Shown: positions 1 through 7,401 of the stretch, one piece after another
How the letters are laid out: the number at the start of each line of letters is the position of its first letter
Numbering within the stretch: the first letter of the stretch is position 1
Origin: CAMDBL01 sp964498125
Lineage (GTDB): Bacteria > Pseudomonadota > Alphaproteobacteria > Rhizobiales > Hyphomicrobiaceae
Direction of reading: 5' to 3'
Length of the DNA stretch: 30,803 nucleotides
NCBI GenBank assembly: GCA_964498125.1
Contig: CAZCGE010000087.1
Location: 1-30,803 of the forward strand
The notes under the pieces: model-generated
The model's input: the letters and a program-made list of their open reading frames with translations, nothing else
What the model was told of the DNA's origin: nothing
Databases searched by the model: none
Program-made: the position numbers and the translations under genes

Positions 1-1182
1 ATCATGCAGGAGTCGGTGTCGAAGACCGGCGTCTACGACATCTTCAACGACTTCCCCTACACCATGCCGGATGCCGCCGGCGCCAAGGCCATTATCGCGC
101 TCGACGACTGGGCCAAGAAATACCAGCCTGATTTCAAGGGCATCGCGCCCGGCCTGCAGTTCCAGCAGTATTACGACGGCAAGCTCTACAATCTCGTCAA
201 CGACGGCGACCACCTGCTGCTGGCGCTGCGCAAGGACCTGATGGAGAACCCGCAGGCGCGCGCCGAGTACAAAGCCAAATACAACAAGGACCTCGGCTGC
301 CCCGACACCATGGCCGAGTGGAAGCAGCAGGCCTCCTTCTTCATGGTCAAGGCCGGCGAGACGAAGTGGGGCGTCAAGTTCGAGAAGGACCTGTTCGGCG
401 CGCTCGGCTACCGCTCGATCAACTTCTCCTACCGCCACTTCCCCGCCTACATGAAGGGGCTCTACTTCGACAAGGACATGAAGCCGACGATCAACTCACC
501 GGTCGGCATCCAGGCGATCAAGGAGTTCGCCGCCAGCGTCGAGGACATGCCCAAGGACATCCAGGGCTGGGGCACGCCGCAGATCTACCCGTTCTGGGGC
601 AGCGGCCAGGCCTACTCGGCGATGTCGTTCCCCTCGATCATCGGCTTCGGCAACTCCAACCCGGCCAGCGTGATCAAGGGCCAGCAGATCGCCTGCCTGA
701 GCCCCGGCCACATGATCAACGGTAAGCTCGAACGGCGCTCGCCGCAGGCGGCTGGCACCGGCTACATGGTCTCCGCCTACGCCAAGAATCCAGAACTCGC
801 CTACCTGTTCATTCAGTGGTTCACCAGCCCCAGCATCGGTGATGACGCCGTCGCTCACCCCAAGGGCTTCTGGGATCCCTTCCGAACCTCGAACCTGACC
901 AACAAGGCGATCCTCGACCGCTTCGGCGAGCAGATGGTCAAGACCACCATCGAGAACTCGCAGTATGCCGCCTCGCTGCTGCTGATCGAGGGCGCCTACG
1001 AGTACTTCAACATCCTCGACAAGCAACTCGCCGATGTGATGAACAAGAACATCTCGGCGGAGGAGGCGGCCAAGCGCGTCGAGGCCGGCTGGAACAAGGT
1101 GACCAACGACGTCGGCCGTGAGAGCCAGATCAAGGTCTGGCGCAAAGGCGTCGAGCAGGGCATCTACATCGACAAGTTCTGA
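1..1182 (+). CDS. ABC sugar-type transporter substrate-binding protein (5' partial)
   Basis: The reading frame is open from base 1, so the N-terminus and the expected signal peptide lie outside the window; 393 codons plus stop are visible. The protein resembles family 1 extracellular solute-binding proteins (MalE/UgpB type), which capture a sugar, polyol or glycerophosphodiester in the periplasm and pass it to the membrane permeases. Supporting features are a late aromatic/glycine-rich segment (IYPFWGSGQAYSAMSFPSI), the typical GTGYMVSAYAKNPELAYLFI helix near residue 255, and a C-terminal region (SAEEAAKRVEAGWNKV) like that of many family members. The two permeases and ATPase downstream confirm the role. 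The substrate cannot be read from sequence. The ATG at position 4 is internal, not the start. Confidence 0.9.
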   Translation: MMQESVSKTGVYDIFNDFPYTMPDAAGAKAIIALDDWAKKYQPDFKGIAPGLQFQQYYDGKLYNLVNDGDHLLLALRKDLMENPQARAEYKAKYNKDLGCPDTMAEWKQQASFFMVKAGETKWGVKFEKDLFGALGYRSINFSYRHFPAYMKGLYFDKDMKPTINSPVGIQAIKEFAASVEDMPKDIQGWGTPQIYPFWGSGQAYSAMSFPSIIGFGNSNPASVIKGQQIACLSPGHMINGKLERRSPQAAGTGYMVSAYAKNPELAYLFIQWFTSPSIGDDAVAHPKGFWDPFRTSNLTNKAILDRFGEQMVKTTIENSQYAASLLLIEGAYEYFNILDKQLADVMNKNISAEEAAKRVEAGWNKVTNDVGRESQIKVWRKGVEQGIYIDKF

Positions 1183-1196
1183 GGCGCGCGCACGGC

Positions 1197-1356
1197 TGTC
1201 ATCCCGGCCGCCGAAGGCGCACTTCTGCGCCGCAGGCGAGCCGGGACCCAGCGCAAGGAGTGCCGAAGACTCAATAAATATTGTGTCTTCGACGAGTCTC
1301 TCCTGGGTCCCGGATCCGCGCTCGGCCCGAAGTGGCCTCGCTTGTCCGGGATGACA
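1197..1356. repeat. Nested inverted repeat between binding-protein and permease genes
   Basis: A 160-bp element lies 14 bases after the binding-protein stop. Its outer ends are inverted (TGTCATCCCGG at 1197 against CCGGGATGACA ending at 1356). Inside are CCGGGACCCAG (1241-1251) against CTGGGTCCCGG (1303-1313), and inside those GAAGAC (1265-1270) against GTCTTC (1285-1290) around an AT-rich centre. Transcribed, it would fold into a long stem. Similar TCATCCCGG/CCGGGACCCA elements are common dispersed repeats in alphaproteobacteria. In E. coli, REP stems between malE and malF stabilise upstream malE mRNA; an equivalent role here is inferred. Confidence 0.75.
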
Positions 1357-1408
1357 AGTCGCCGACCGCACCCCCTTATTCGACTACCAATGCCGAGGCG
1401 ACCACGCG

Positions 1409-2389
1409 ATGGCGGAAACGACGGCAAGTCCGGACACTATGACCGCGCGGCGCCAGCAACTCGGCCCGTTCGGGCGCCTCGGCAAATGGTTCGCCTCCGA
1501 GCGGATTTTCCGGCTGATCCCGTTCGTGCTGGTCGAAGGGCTGTTCCTGCTCACGATCCTGATCCCGTTCGCGCTGACGATCTGGATCAGCATGCTCAAG
1601 TGGCGCGCCAACCGCCCGTTCGAGTCGGCAACCTTCTCCGGCCTGGAAAACTACTATGCGGTGATCGACAACGACCAATTCTGGTCCTCGATCGGGCGCA
1701 CTTTCTACTTCGCCGGCGTCGCCGTGACGCTGGAGCTTGTCGTCGGCTTCCTGCTGGCCATGCTGGTGACCAACTGCACCAAGTCGAAGAAGCTCTACAC
1801 CACAATCTTCCTGGTACCGATGATGATCGTGCCGATCGTCGTCGGCTACAACTTCTCGATGATCTACATCGACAGTGGTCCGCTGAACCAAATCCTGGAG
1901 CCGTTGACGACCAGCCTTGGCATGGACCCCCGCATCCGCTGGCTGTCGCATCCCATAGCTGCCCAGTGGGCCATCATCATTGCCGACGTCTGGCAGTGGA
2001 CCTCGCTGACCTTCCTGATCTTCCTGTCGGGGTTTGCAGCTCTGCCCAAGCAGTTGATCAACGCCGCCCGCGTGATGGGCGCCTCCCCCTGGCAGATCTT
2101 CTGGCGCGTGCAGTTGCCGCTGCTCAGGCCCGCCATCGTCATCGCCGTCGTCATCCGCTCGATGGAAGCCTTGAAGATGTTCGATCCGGTCGTGCTGCTG
2201 ACCTTTGGCGGCCCCGGCACCTCGACCCAGACGGTCGCCTACTTCCTGTGGGAAAGCGTCTTCCAATTCAACAAGTTCAGCTTCGGGGCGGCCGCCTCGA
2301 TCATGCTGCTGGTCATCTTCTCGGTGCTGATCTTCTTTGGCATCTTCTCGCTGATCAAGCAGCGCGACGCCGTCGAGGGAGGGCGCTAG
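1409..2389 (+). CDS. ABC sugar-type transporter permease 1 (MalF/UgpA-like)
   Basis: This 326-residue inner-membrane permease has about six hydrophobic segments (near residues 35-62, 95-120, 129-152, 187-212, 243-268 and 297-318). The EAA-type cytoplasmic loop that docks on the ATPase is visible around residue 222 (AARVMGASPWQIFWRVQLPL). With the second permease it forms the membrane channel of a binding-protein-dependent sugar-type importer. The ATG at 1409 is preceded by GAGG at 1395-1398, a moderate ribosome site; a later in-frame ATG at 1439 is possible. The gene ends two bases before the next start, so the permeases are translationally linked. The substrate is unknown. Confidence 0.93.
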   Translation: MAETTASPDTMTARRQQLGPFGRLGKWFASERIFRLIPFVLVEGLFLLTILIPFALTIWISMLKWRANRPFESATFSGLENYYAVIDNDQFWSSIGRTFYFAGVAVTLELVVGFLLAMLVTNCTKSKKLYTTIFLVPMMIVPIVVGYNFSMIYIDSGPLNQILEPLTTSLGMDPRIRWLSHPIAAQWAIIIADVWQWTSLTFLIFLSGFAALPKQLINAARVMGASPWQIFWRVQLPLLRPAIVIAVVIRSMEALKMFDPVVLLTFGGPGTSTQTVAYFLWESVFQFNKFSFGAAASIMLLVIFSVLIFFGIFSLIKQRDAVEGGR

Positions 2390-2391
2390 CC

Positions 2392-3351
2392 GTGGCGATC
2401 AACACCGGTCTCACGCCCGAGCAGGCCAAGGCGCGCCGGCAAAGACGCGAACGCATGAGCCGCGTCCTGCGGCATGCGGCCCTGCTCGCTTGGACCTCCT
2501 TCATCGTCTTCCCGATCTACTGGATGGTGATGACGTCGTTCAAGGACTCTGGCGAATGGGTGACATGGCCGCCCAATTGGGTCCCGCGCGAGCCGACACT
2601 GCTCAACTACGCCCAGATCTTTGCTTTCGGCCAGCTTGATCCGAGCCAGGCGCGGCAAGCGACCGAGCAGGCGTTCACCATCTGGAAGGGGCTCGGCGAC
2701 GCCGTGCTCGTGTGCACCTGCGCCTCGCTGCTGGCGCTGCTGGTGGGCACCTTCCTCGCCTACTCGATCTCGCGCTTCAATGTCGGCGGCAAATACTTCC
2801 GGCATACCATCCTGACCATCCGCATGATCCCGCCGATCGTGGTGGCGATCTCGATCCTGATGTACTACGCCATCATCATTCCCTATCTGACGGCGACGCT
2901 GTTTGGCGTGCGCATCTCCCTGTTTGACACCTACATCGGCCTGATCCTCATCTACACGGTGACGACGCTGCCGTTCGTCATCTGGATGATGCTGACCTTC
3001 ATCGACGAGGTGCCCTACACGCTGGAGCACGCCGCCCGCATGATGGGCGCTGGCCGCATGATGGTGCTGCGTCGCATCGTGCTGCCGCTGGTCGCCTCGG
3101 GGATGGTGGTGACGTTCCTGTTCGTCTTCATCCTGAACTGGGCCGAGTTCCTCTTAGCGCTGACGCTGACGCACCCGGATGTGACGACACTGACGGTGCT
3201 GCTCAATAAGTTCCAGAGCGCGTCGGAGGGCCGCCTCTACGGCCCGCAGGCGGCGATCGGCACCATGATCACGATTCCGGTCGTGATCCTCGGCATGCTG
3301 ATTCAGAAGCATCTCGTGAAGGGGTTCTCATTTGGCACCATAAGGAAGTAG
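2392..3351 (+). CDS. ABC sugar-type transporter permease 2 (MalG/UgpE-like)
   Basis: The GTG at 2392 was chosen because GAGGGAGGG lies just upstream (2376-2384) and the preceding permease stops at 2389. The open frame runs much further upstream, but that part only overlaps permease 1 in another frame. The product is 319 residues with about six membrane segments, the EAA loop near residue 215 (EHAARMMGAGRMMVLRRIVL) and the usual C-terminal ending of MalG-type permeases (IQKHLVKGFSFG). It is somewhat longer than the usual 270-290 residues because of a periplasmic insertion around residues 75-95 (FGQLDPSQARQATEQAF). It is the partner of permease 1 in the importer channel. Confidence 0.93.
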   Translation: MAINTGLTPEQAKARRQRRERMSRVLRHAALLAWTSFIVFPIYWMVMTSFKDSGEWVTWPPNWVPREPTLLNYAQIFAFGQLDPSQARQATEQAFTIWKGLGDAVLVCTCASLLALLVGTFLAYSISRFNVGGKYFRHTILTIRMIPPIVVAISILMYYAIIIPYLTATLFGVRISLFDTYIGLILIYTVTTLPFVIWMMLTFIDEVPYTLEHAARMMGAGRMMVLRRIVLPLVASGMVVTFLFVFILNWAEFLLALTLTHPDVTTLTVLLNKFQSASEGRLYGPQAAIGTMITIPVVILGMLIQKHLVKGFSFGTIRK

Positions 3352-3363
3352 GCCAGCCCCACG

Positions 3364-3444
3364 GGGGTCAGACCCTGCGGGTCTGACCCCACGTTCAACA
3401 GTCGCAGGTCGGAGCATGGGGTCAGACCCGCAGGGTCTGACCCC
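3364..3444. repeat. Pair of GGGGTCAGACCC palindromes in inverted orientation
   Basis: Two 27-bp palindromes, 3364-3390 and 3418-3444, are exact reverse complements of each other. They are separated by a 27-bp spacer, in the 117-bp gap between permease 2 and the ATPase gene. Each has GGGGTCAGACCC arms with GGGTCTGACCCC closing. The same family recurs at 9611, 10181, 10283 and 12701. There is no T-run, so classical terminator function is not supported. Such REP-like repeats are usually mobilised by REP-associated tyrosine transposases; none is in this window. Confidence 0.85.
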
Positions 3445-3468
3445 GGAGAGATCCGAGGACCAACACAC

Positions 3469-4542
3469 GTGGCACGCATCGAGATCAAGAACCTGGTCAA
3501 GACGTTCGGCGCCTACAACGCCGTCAGCGGCATCGACATGCAGATCCGCGACGGCGAGTTCCTGATCATGGTCGGACCGTCGGGCTGCGGCAAGACGACG
3601 ACACTGAACATGATCTCCGGGCTGGAAACCCCGACCTCGGGCGAGATCGTCATCGGCGACACCGTGGTCAACGATCTCGAGCCCGGCGAGCGCGGCCTCG
3701 GCATGGTGTTCCAGGACCTGGCGCTGTTCCCGCATATGACGGTGTTCGAGAACATCGCCTTCGGCCTCAGGATCAAAAAGGTGGCCGAGGACGATATCCA
3801 GAGGCGGGTGACGGCGGCGGCCGAAGCCGTGCACATCAGGCCGCTGCTGCCCAAGCTGCCGCGCCAGTGCTCGGGTGGCGAGAGCCAGCGCGTCGCGCTC
3901 GCCCGCACCATCGTCACCAACCCGGCGGTGTTTTTGATGGACGAGCCGTTGTCGAGCCTCGACGCCAAGCTGCGCGTCGACATGCGCACCGAGCTCAAGG
4001 GGTTGCACGAGCGGCTGAAAGCCACGTTCGTCTACGTCACGCACGATCAGGCCGAGGCCATGACCATGGCCGATCGCATCGTCGTCATGTCGAAGGGCAA
4101 GATCGAGCAGCTCGGCACTCCGCTCGAGATCTACAACAAACCATCAACATTGTTCGTCGCTGGCTTCTTCGGCACACCGACCATGAACTTCCTGGAGGGG
4201 ACGATCGAGGCCAGCGGCTCAGCCAAGCGGTTCCGCGGGCCCGGCATCGATCAGCCGCTGCCCGATGCGGTGCCGGCCAGCGCCGTCGGCCGCAAGATCG
4301 TGCTCGGCGTGCGCTCCGAGCACGTTGCGGTCGACGCGGCGGCGCAACAGTCAGGCGTTGTGCGCATCACCGAGCCGCTCGGCGATGTCACGCTGGTCCA
4401 TTTCAATTATGGCCTCGACAGGACGCTGGTCGCCAAGGTGCCGCCGACCACCACGCTCACGTCCGGCGCCGCCCTCAATTTTCGCTTCGTGCCCGAAGCC
4501 TGCCACCTATTCGACGCGGCGGGCGGTGCACGGTTGTATTGA
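3469..4542 (+). CDS. ABC sugar-type transporter ATP-binding protein (MalK/UgpC-like)
   Basis: This 357-residue ATPase energises the importer encoded just upstream. Visible motifs are Walker A GPSGCGKTT (about residues 35-43), the Q-loop region FQDLALFPHMT, a signature CSGGESQRVALAR (the family usually has LSGGQ; here SGGES), Walker B VFLMDEPLSSLD, and the switch histidine in VYVTHDQAEAMTMADRI. A C-terminal MalK-type OB/TOBE region follows (about 240-350, including VLGVRSEHVAV). The GTG start at 3469 follows GGAG at 3445-3448 and GAGGAC at 3455-3460. The 117-bp gap from permease 2 is filled by two palindromes, so the ATPase may be expressed at a different level from the permeases. Substrate unknown. 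Confidence 0.94.
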   Translation: MARIEIKNLVKTFGAYNAVSGIDMQIRDGEFLIMVGPSGCGKTTTLNMISGLETPTSGEIVIGDTVVNDLEPGERGLGMVFQDLALFPHMTVFENIAFGLRIKKVAEDDIQRRVTAAAEAVHIRPLLPKLPRQCSGGESQRVALARTIVTNPAVFLMDEPLSSLDAKLRVDMRTELKGLHERLKATFVYVTHDQAEAMTMADRIVVMSKGKIEQLGTPLEIYNKPSTLFVAGFFGTPTMNFLEGTIEASGSAKRFRGPGIDQPLPDAVPASAVGRKIVLGVRSEHVAVDAAAQQSGVVRITEPLGDVTLVHFNYGLDRTLVAKVPPTTTLTSGAALNFRFVPEACHLFDAAGGARLY

Positions 4543-4555
4543 TGGTGAGATGTAG

Positions 4556-4589
4556 GTCGGAGCGAGGCCGGTCCCGGCCTCGCTCCGAC
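4556..4589. repeat. Perfect 16-bp stem hairpin after the ABC operon
   Basis: GTCGGAGCGAGGCCGG (4556-4571) is followed by a two-base loop and its exact complement (4574-4589), 13 bases downstream of the ATPase stop. The start GTAGGTCGG resembles the GTAGGTCGGG repeats later in the window. It could end or protect the ABC operon transcript, but no T-run follows. Confidence 0.7.
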
Positions 4590-4669
4590 GCACCGTACCC
4601 GCGCCACAGTTTCTCGGCTATGGTCCGGCCCATGTCGGGAATCGCGTGTGGCCGAGGGGGCATTTTGCC

Positions 4670-6721
4670 ATGTCTGATATGACGCGTGTTGGATCGGAGG
4701 TGGAAACCCCGGTCAATCCGTACAGTTTGCTCGATGCGGTGAACAGCTCGAGCGATACCGCGCACACCGCGTGGCTGATTTTTCTCGTGCTGATGACCTA
4801 TCTGGTGGTGGCTGTCGCCGGCGTCACGCACAAGGCCCTGCTGTTGGAATTGGCCGTCGCCCTGCCGCTGTTGCAGGTGCAGATCCCCATCACCCAGTTC
4901 TTCCAGTTTGCGCCGATCATTCTTGTGCTGCTGCATATTGGTGTCGTCGGCCAACTGGTGCTGCTGGCCAGGAAAACCATCGAGTTCGACCACGCCATCG
5001 TCCTGCTCGAGGCAACCGACCGGCGCTCGCATCCGCTCAGGCTCGAACTGCACAACTTCTTCTTCGTGCAGGCCATCGCCGGCCCGCATCGTTCGCGCAT
5101 CATGAGCGCATTCCTGCATGCCATGTCCTGGCTGACGCTGGTGATCCTGCCGGTGATGCTGATTCTCTACGTGCAGGTGGTGTTCCTGCCCTACCACGAC
5201 GTTGCAATCACCTGGACGCACCGTGTCGTGCTGCTGCTCGATATTGCCATGCTGATGCTGATCGGCGTGTTTTTGATGCGATCGGAGACGTCGTTCTTTC
5301 ATGCCTTCTGGCGCACCACCACGGCGCATCCCCTGAGCTTCTTCATGACTGGCCTGGTGCTGGCCGCTTCAGCCTTCTTCTCGCTGTTCGTGGCCACCGT
5401 GCCCGGCGAGCCGTTCGACCGGATGATGCAGGTCTTTGCCCCCGCACCGGCCGACCGCTTGTCGCCGAGCCGCGACCAGCGGCATGCGGCGAGTTTCGTC
5501 CTGCCCTGGTTCGGCGCCCGGCCCGACGGCTCGCTGTTTGGTTTCCATCGCAATCTCGTGGTGACGGATACCGATTTGGTCGTCGACAAGGACGTCAACG
5601 GCGATGAGCCGAGTATCATTTTGCGCGGGCGCGACTTGCGCTTTGCCCGCCTCGATCGATCCGATCTGCATCAGGCAGACCTGACCGGGGCCGATCTTTC
5701 CGATGCCAGCCTGGTCGGTACTGATCTCAGGAAGGCATTCCTGAACTGCGCCAGTCTCGATGACCTGCTTTTGAGCGAGAACCGGGAGCTGGCGCGCTGC
5801 GTCACGGCGCGACGGGCCAATCTGCGCAAGGCGCGCCTGCAGGACGCGCAGCTCAATGGCATCGATCTGCGCGGCGCCGTGCTCGATGACGCTCGGCTGG
5901 AGGGCGCCGAACTCGGGGCCTCGCTGCTGACAGGGGCCAACTTCTCGAACGCGCACCTGGACAGGGCCGACTTGACCGGCGCCCAGGCGCAAGGCGCCAA
6001 TTTCCTGGTGGCCTCGCTGCAGGGCGCCGATCTCTCCGGCGCACAGCTGCAAAGCGCCGATTTATCCAGCACGTCCATGCAAGGCGCCGTGCTGAGTTTT
6101 GCGCATTTGCAAGGGGCCGTGTTGCGCGATGCGGACCTGGAAGGGGCCGATCTGTATTACGCCAAGCTGCACGGGGCCGACATGACGGGCGCCAGAATCC
6201 GAGCCGCTGATCTGCGCGGCGCCGGGGTTTGGCTGACAGCCCCGCCGGCGCACGATAACATGTCGCTGACCGACCTGACGGACATCGTCATCAAGCCAGT
6301 CGACGAGTCCGAGCTGCCGACCCTCGTCCGCGTCGTCGAGCGGGTCGAGGTCGGGCTGGCGCGACAACATGTGAAGAGCGCGCTCGATCCCATCATGCAA
6401 ATTGCCGCGAGCCGCGCTTGGGTCGGCAGCAACGACCAGTTGCGTTGGGACAGCATGGCGAAGGCCAGCGGTGTCGCTACCGCCGACGCCTACAAGCTCC
6501 TGTTGACCGAGCATCTTTCCCGGCTCATGTGCAGAACCCGTTGGAGCAGTGGATCGATGGCGACGGGCGTTGCCCGGCGAGCGCAGGCGCCGCATTTCCG
6601 CGGTGACGTCGCACTCGTCTTTGATCGCACGCGGGGTCCGGATTGCCCCGGCGGCCTGCGCGTGGCGCCCAAGGTGCTCGGCAACCTCGGCCATGTCGCC
6701 GACATCGCGCGCAGCAACTGA
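4670..6721 (+). CDS. Membrane-anchored pentapeptide-repeat protein
   Basis: The 683-residue protein starts at ATG 4670, preceded by GAGGGGG at 4654-4660; an in-frame ATG at 4646 has no ribosome site. The N-terminal third carries about five membrane helices (near residues 33-51, 77-98, 150-170, 183-203, 220-244). After a linker comes a run of A(D/N)LXX-type pentapeptide repeats (about residues 316-523, for example ADLTGADLSDASL and GADLSGAQLQSADLS), which should fold as a right-handed quadrilateral beta-helix. A C-terminal domain of about 150 residues, mostly helical by eye, ends with ATGVARRAQAPHFRGDVALV and DCPGG. Pentapeptide proteins are diverse (some bind gyrase), and no partner is implied here. 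The function is unknown. The gene stands alone. Confidence 0.88.
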   Translation: MSDMTRVGSEVETPVNPYSLLDAVNSSSDTAHTAWLIFLVLMTYLVVAVAGVTHKALLLELAVALPLLQVQIPITQFFQFAPIILVLLHIGVVGQLVLLARKTIEFDHAIVLLEATDRRSHPLRLELHNFFFVQAIAGPHRSRIMSAFLHAMSWLTLVILPVMLILYVQVVFLPYHDVAITWTHRVVLLLDIAMLMLIGVFLMRSETSFFHAFWRTTTAHPLSFFMTGLVLAASAFFSLFVATVPGEPFDRMMQVFAPAPADRLSPSRDQRHAASFVLPWFGARPDGSLFGFHRNLVVTDTDLVVDKDVNGDEPSIILRGRDLRFARLDRSDLHQADLTGADLSDASLVGTDLRKAFLNCASLDDLLLSENRELARCVTARRANLRKARLQDAQLNGIDLRGAVLDDARLEGAELGASLLTGANFSNAHLDRADLTGAQAQGANFLVASLQGADLSGAQLQSADLSSTSMQGAVLSFAHLQGAVLRDADLEGADLYYAKLHGADMTGARIRAADLRGAGVWLTAPPAHDNMSLTDLTDIVIKPVDESELPTLVRVVERVEVGLARQHVKSALDPIMQIAASRAWVGSNDQLRWDSMAKASGVATADAYKLLLTEHLSRLMCRTRWSSGSMATGVARRAQAPHFRGDVALVFDRTRGPDCPGGLRVAPKVLGNLGHVADIARSN

Positions 6722-6877
6722 CCAGGACGCAAGGAAACATGAGGAGTTACAGGGCGTTTCCGTGACCTTCTTTCCTCACCTGGCTGCCCCGGCTGGCATG
6801 GCCGGCGTGTGGGCCGGCTTGTCGGTGGACACGTGGCTGGCGATTTGCTAAAGAGTGCCATGCATTCTGGTAGGAAT

Positions 6878-6903
6878 TGCCGGCCCCCGGGGTCGGCATT
6901 TTA
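6878..6903 (+). terminator. Terminator-like hairpin in the rpsU leader
   Basis: TGCCGGCCCC and GGGGTCGGCA (6878-6898, one G-U pair) form a strong stem with a very tight loop followed by TTTTAT. It lies about 45 bases upstream of the rpsU TTG start. It could be the end of the upstream transcript or a leader attenuator of rpsU; position alone does not decide. The rest of 6722-6945 shows nothing else that I recognise. Confidence 0.45.
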
Positions 6904-6945
6904 TCGTTTGCGATCCGCTCCGAGGCCAAACCAAGGGTTCATCAC

Positions 6946-7299
6946 TTGCAGGTACTTGTCCGCGACAACAACGTCGATCAGGCACTCAAGGCGCTGAAGA
7001 AAAAGATGCAGCGCGAGGGCATTTTCCGGGAGATGAAGCTCCGGAATTACTACGAGAAGCCGTCGGTCCGTAAGGCCCGCGAGAAGGCGGAAGCCGTGCG
7101 CCGGGCGCGCAAGCTGGCCCGCAAGAAGCTGCAGCGCGAGGGCTTGCTGCCGAGCAAGCCGCTGGTGGCCAAGACCCCCGGCGGCGGCCGTGGTGGCTTT
7201 GGTGGCGGCGGTGGCGGGTCCAGTGGCGGCTTCGGCGGTGGCGGGTCCAGTGGCGGCTTTGGCGGCGGTGGGTCCGGTGGCGGCTTCGGCTCACGCTGA
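6946..7299 (+). CDS. rpsU: 30S ribosomal protein bS21 with glycine-rich C-terminal tail
   Basis: The body reads QVLVRDNNVDQALKALKKKM after the start, then REGIFREMKLRNYYEKPSVR and a lysine/arginine-rich helix, the standard bS21 sequence (about residues 1-70). bS21 sits on the small-subunit platform near the anti-Shine-Dalgarno helix and helps initiation. TTG at 6946 is the start because it places the protein exactly at the family N-terminus and AAGGG (6933-6937) lies eight bases before it; an upstream ATG at 6877 would add 23 unrelated residues. The C-terminal part (about 82-117) is an unusual repetitive tail of GGGGSSGGF units ending FGSR. Total 117 residues, against about 70-90 in most relatives. 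Confidence 0.9.
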   Translation: MQVLVRDNNVDQALKALKKKMQREGIFREMKLRNYYEKPSVRKAREKAEAVRRARKLARKKLQREGLLPSKPLVAKTPGGGRGGFGGGGGGSSGGFGGGGSSGGFGGGGSGGGFGSR

Positions 7300-7401
7300 G
7301 CTGCAACCCGTCGGGCCAAAATTCCATTCCGAGTTCGAGATGACAGAACCGTGCAAGCGCGCGGCGTTTTGCGGGGTTTTTCTGCATTTGGGCGGCAGGC
7401 G

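Noticed and set aside
496..1371. A 291-codon open frame on the minus strand across the binding-protein gene
   Set aside because: It is antisense to a well-supported ABC binding protein and shows low-complexity composition typical of GC-rich shadow frames.
1342..2391. Long upstream extension of permease 2 in its own frame
   Set aside because: The extension overlaps permease 1 and is arginine/alanine-rich without membrane character; the GTG at 2392 has a strong ribosome site.
3364..3444. Palindromes considered as intrinsic terminators
   Set aside because: No T-run follows, and they lie within an operon whose last gene needs read-through.
6490..6721. Possible frameshift near the end of the pentapeptide-repeat protein
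   Set aside because: The alternative frame gives a short plausible ending, but the annotated frame continues with ATGVARRA and FRGDVALVFDR, which look like real conserved protein.
7190..7300. The GGC/GGT-rich stretch considered as a non-coding repeat
   Set aside because: It is in frame with the bS21 body and ends with a normal stop, so it is better read as a coding glycine-rich tail.
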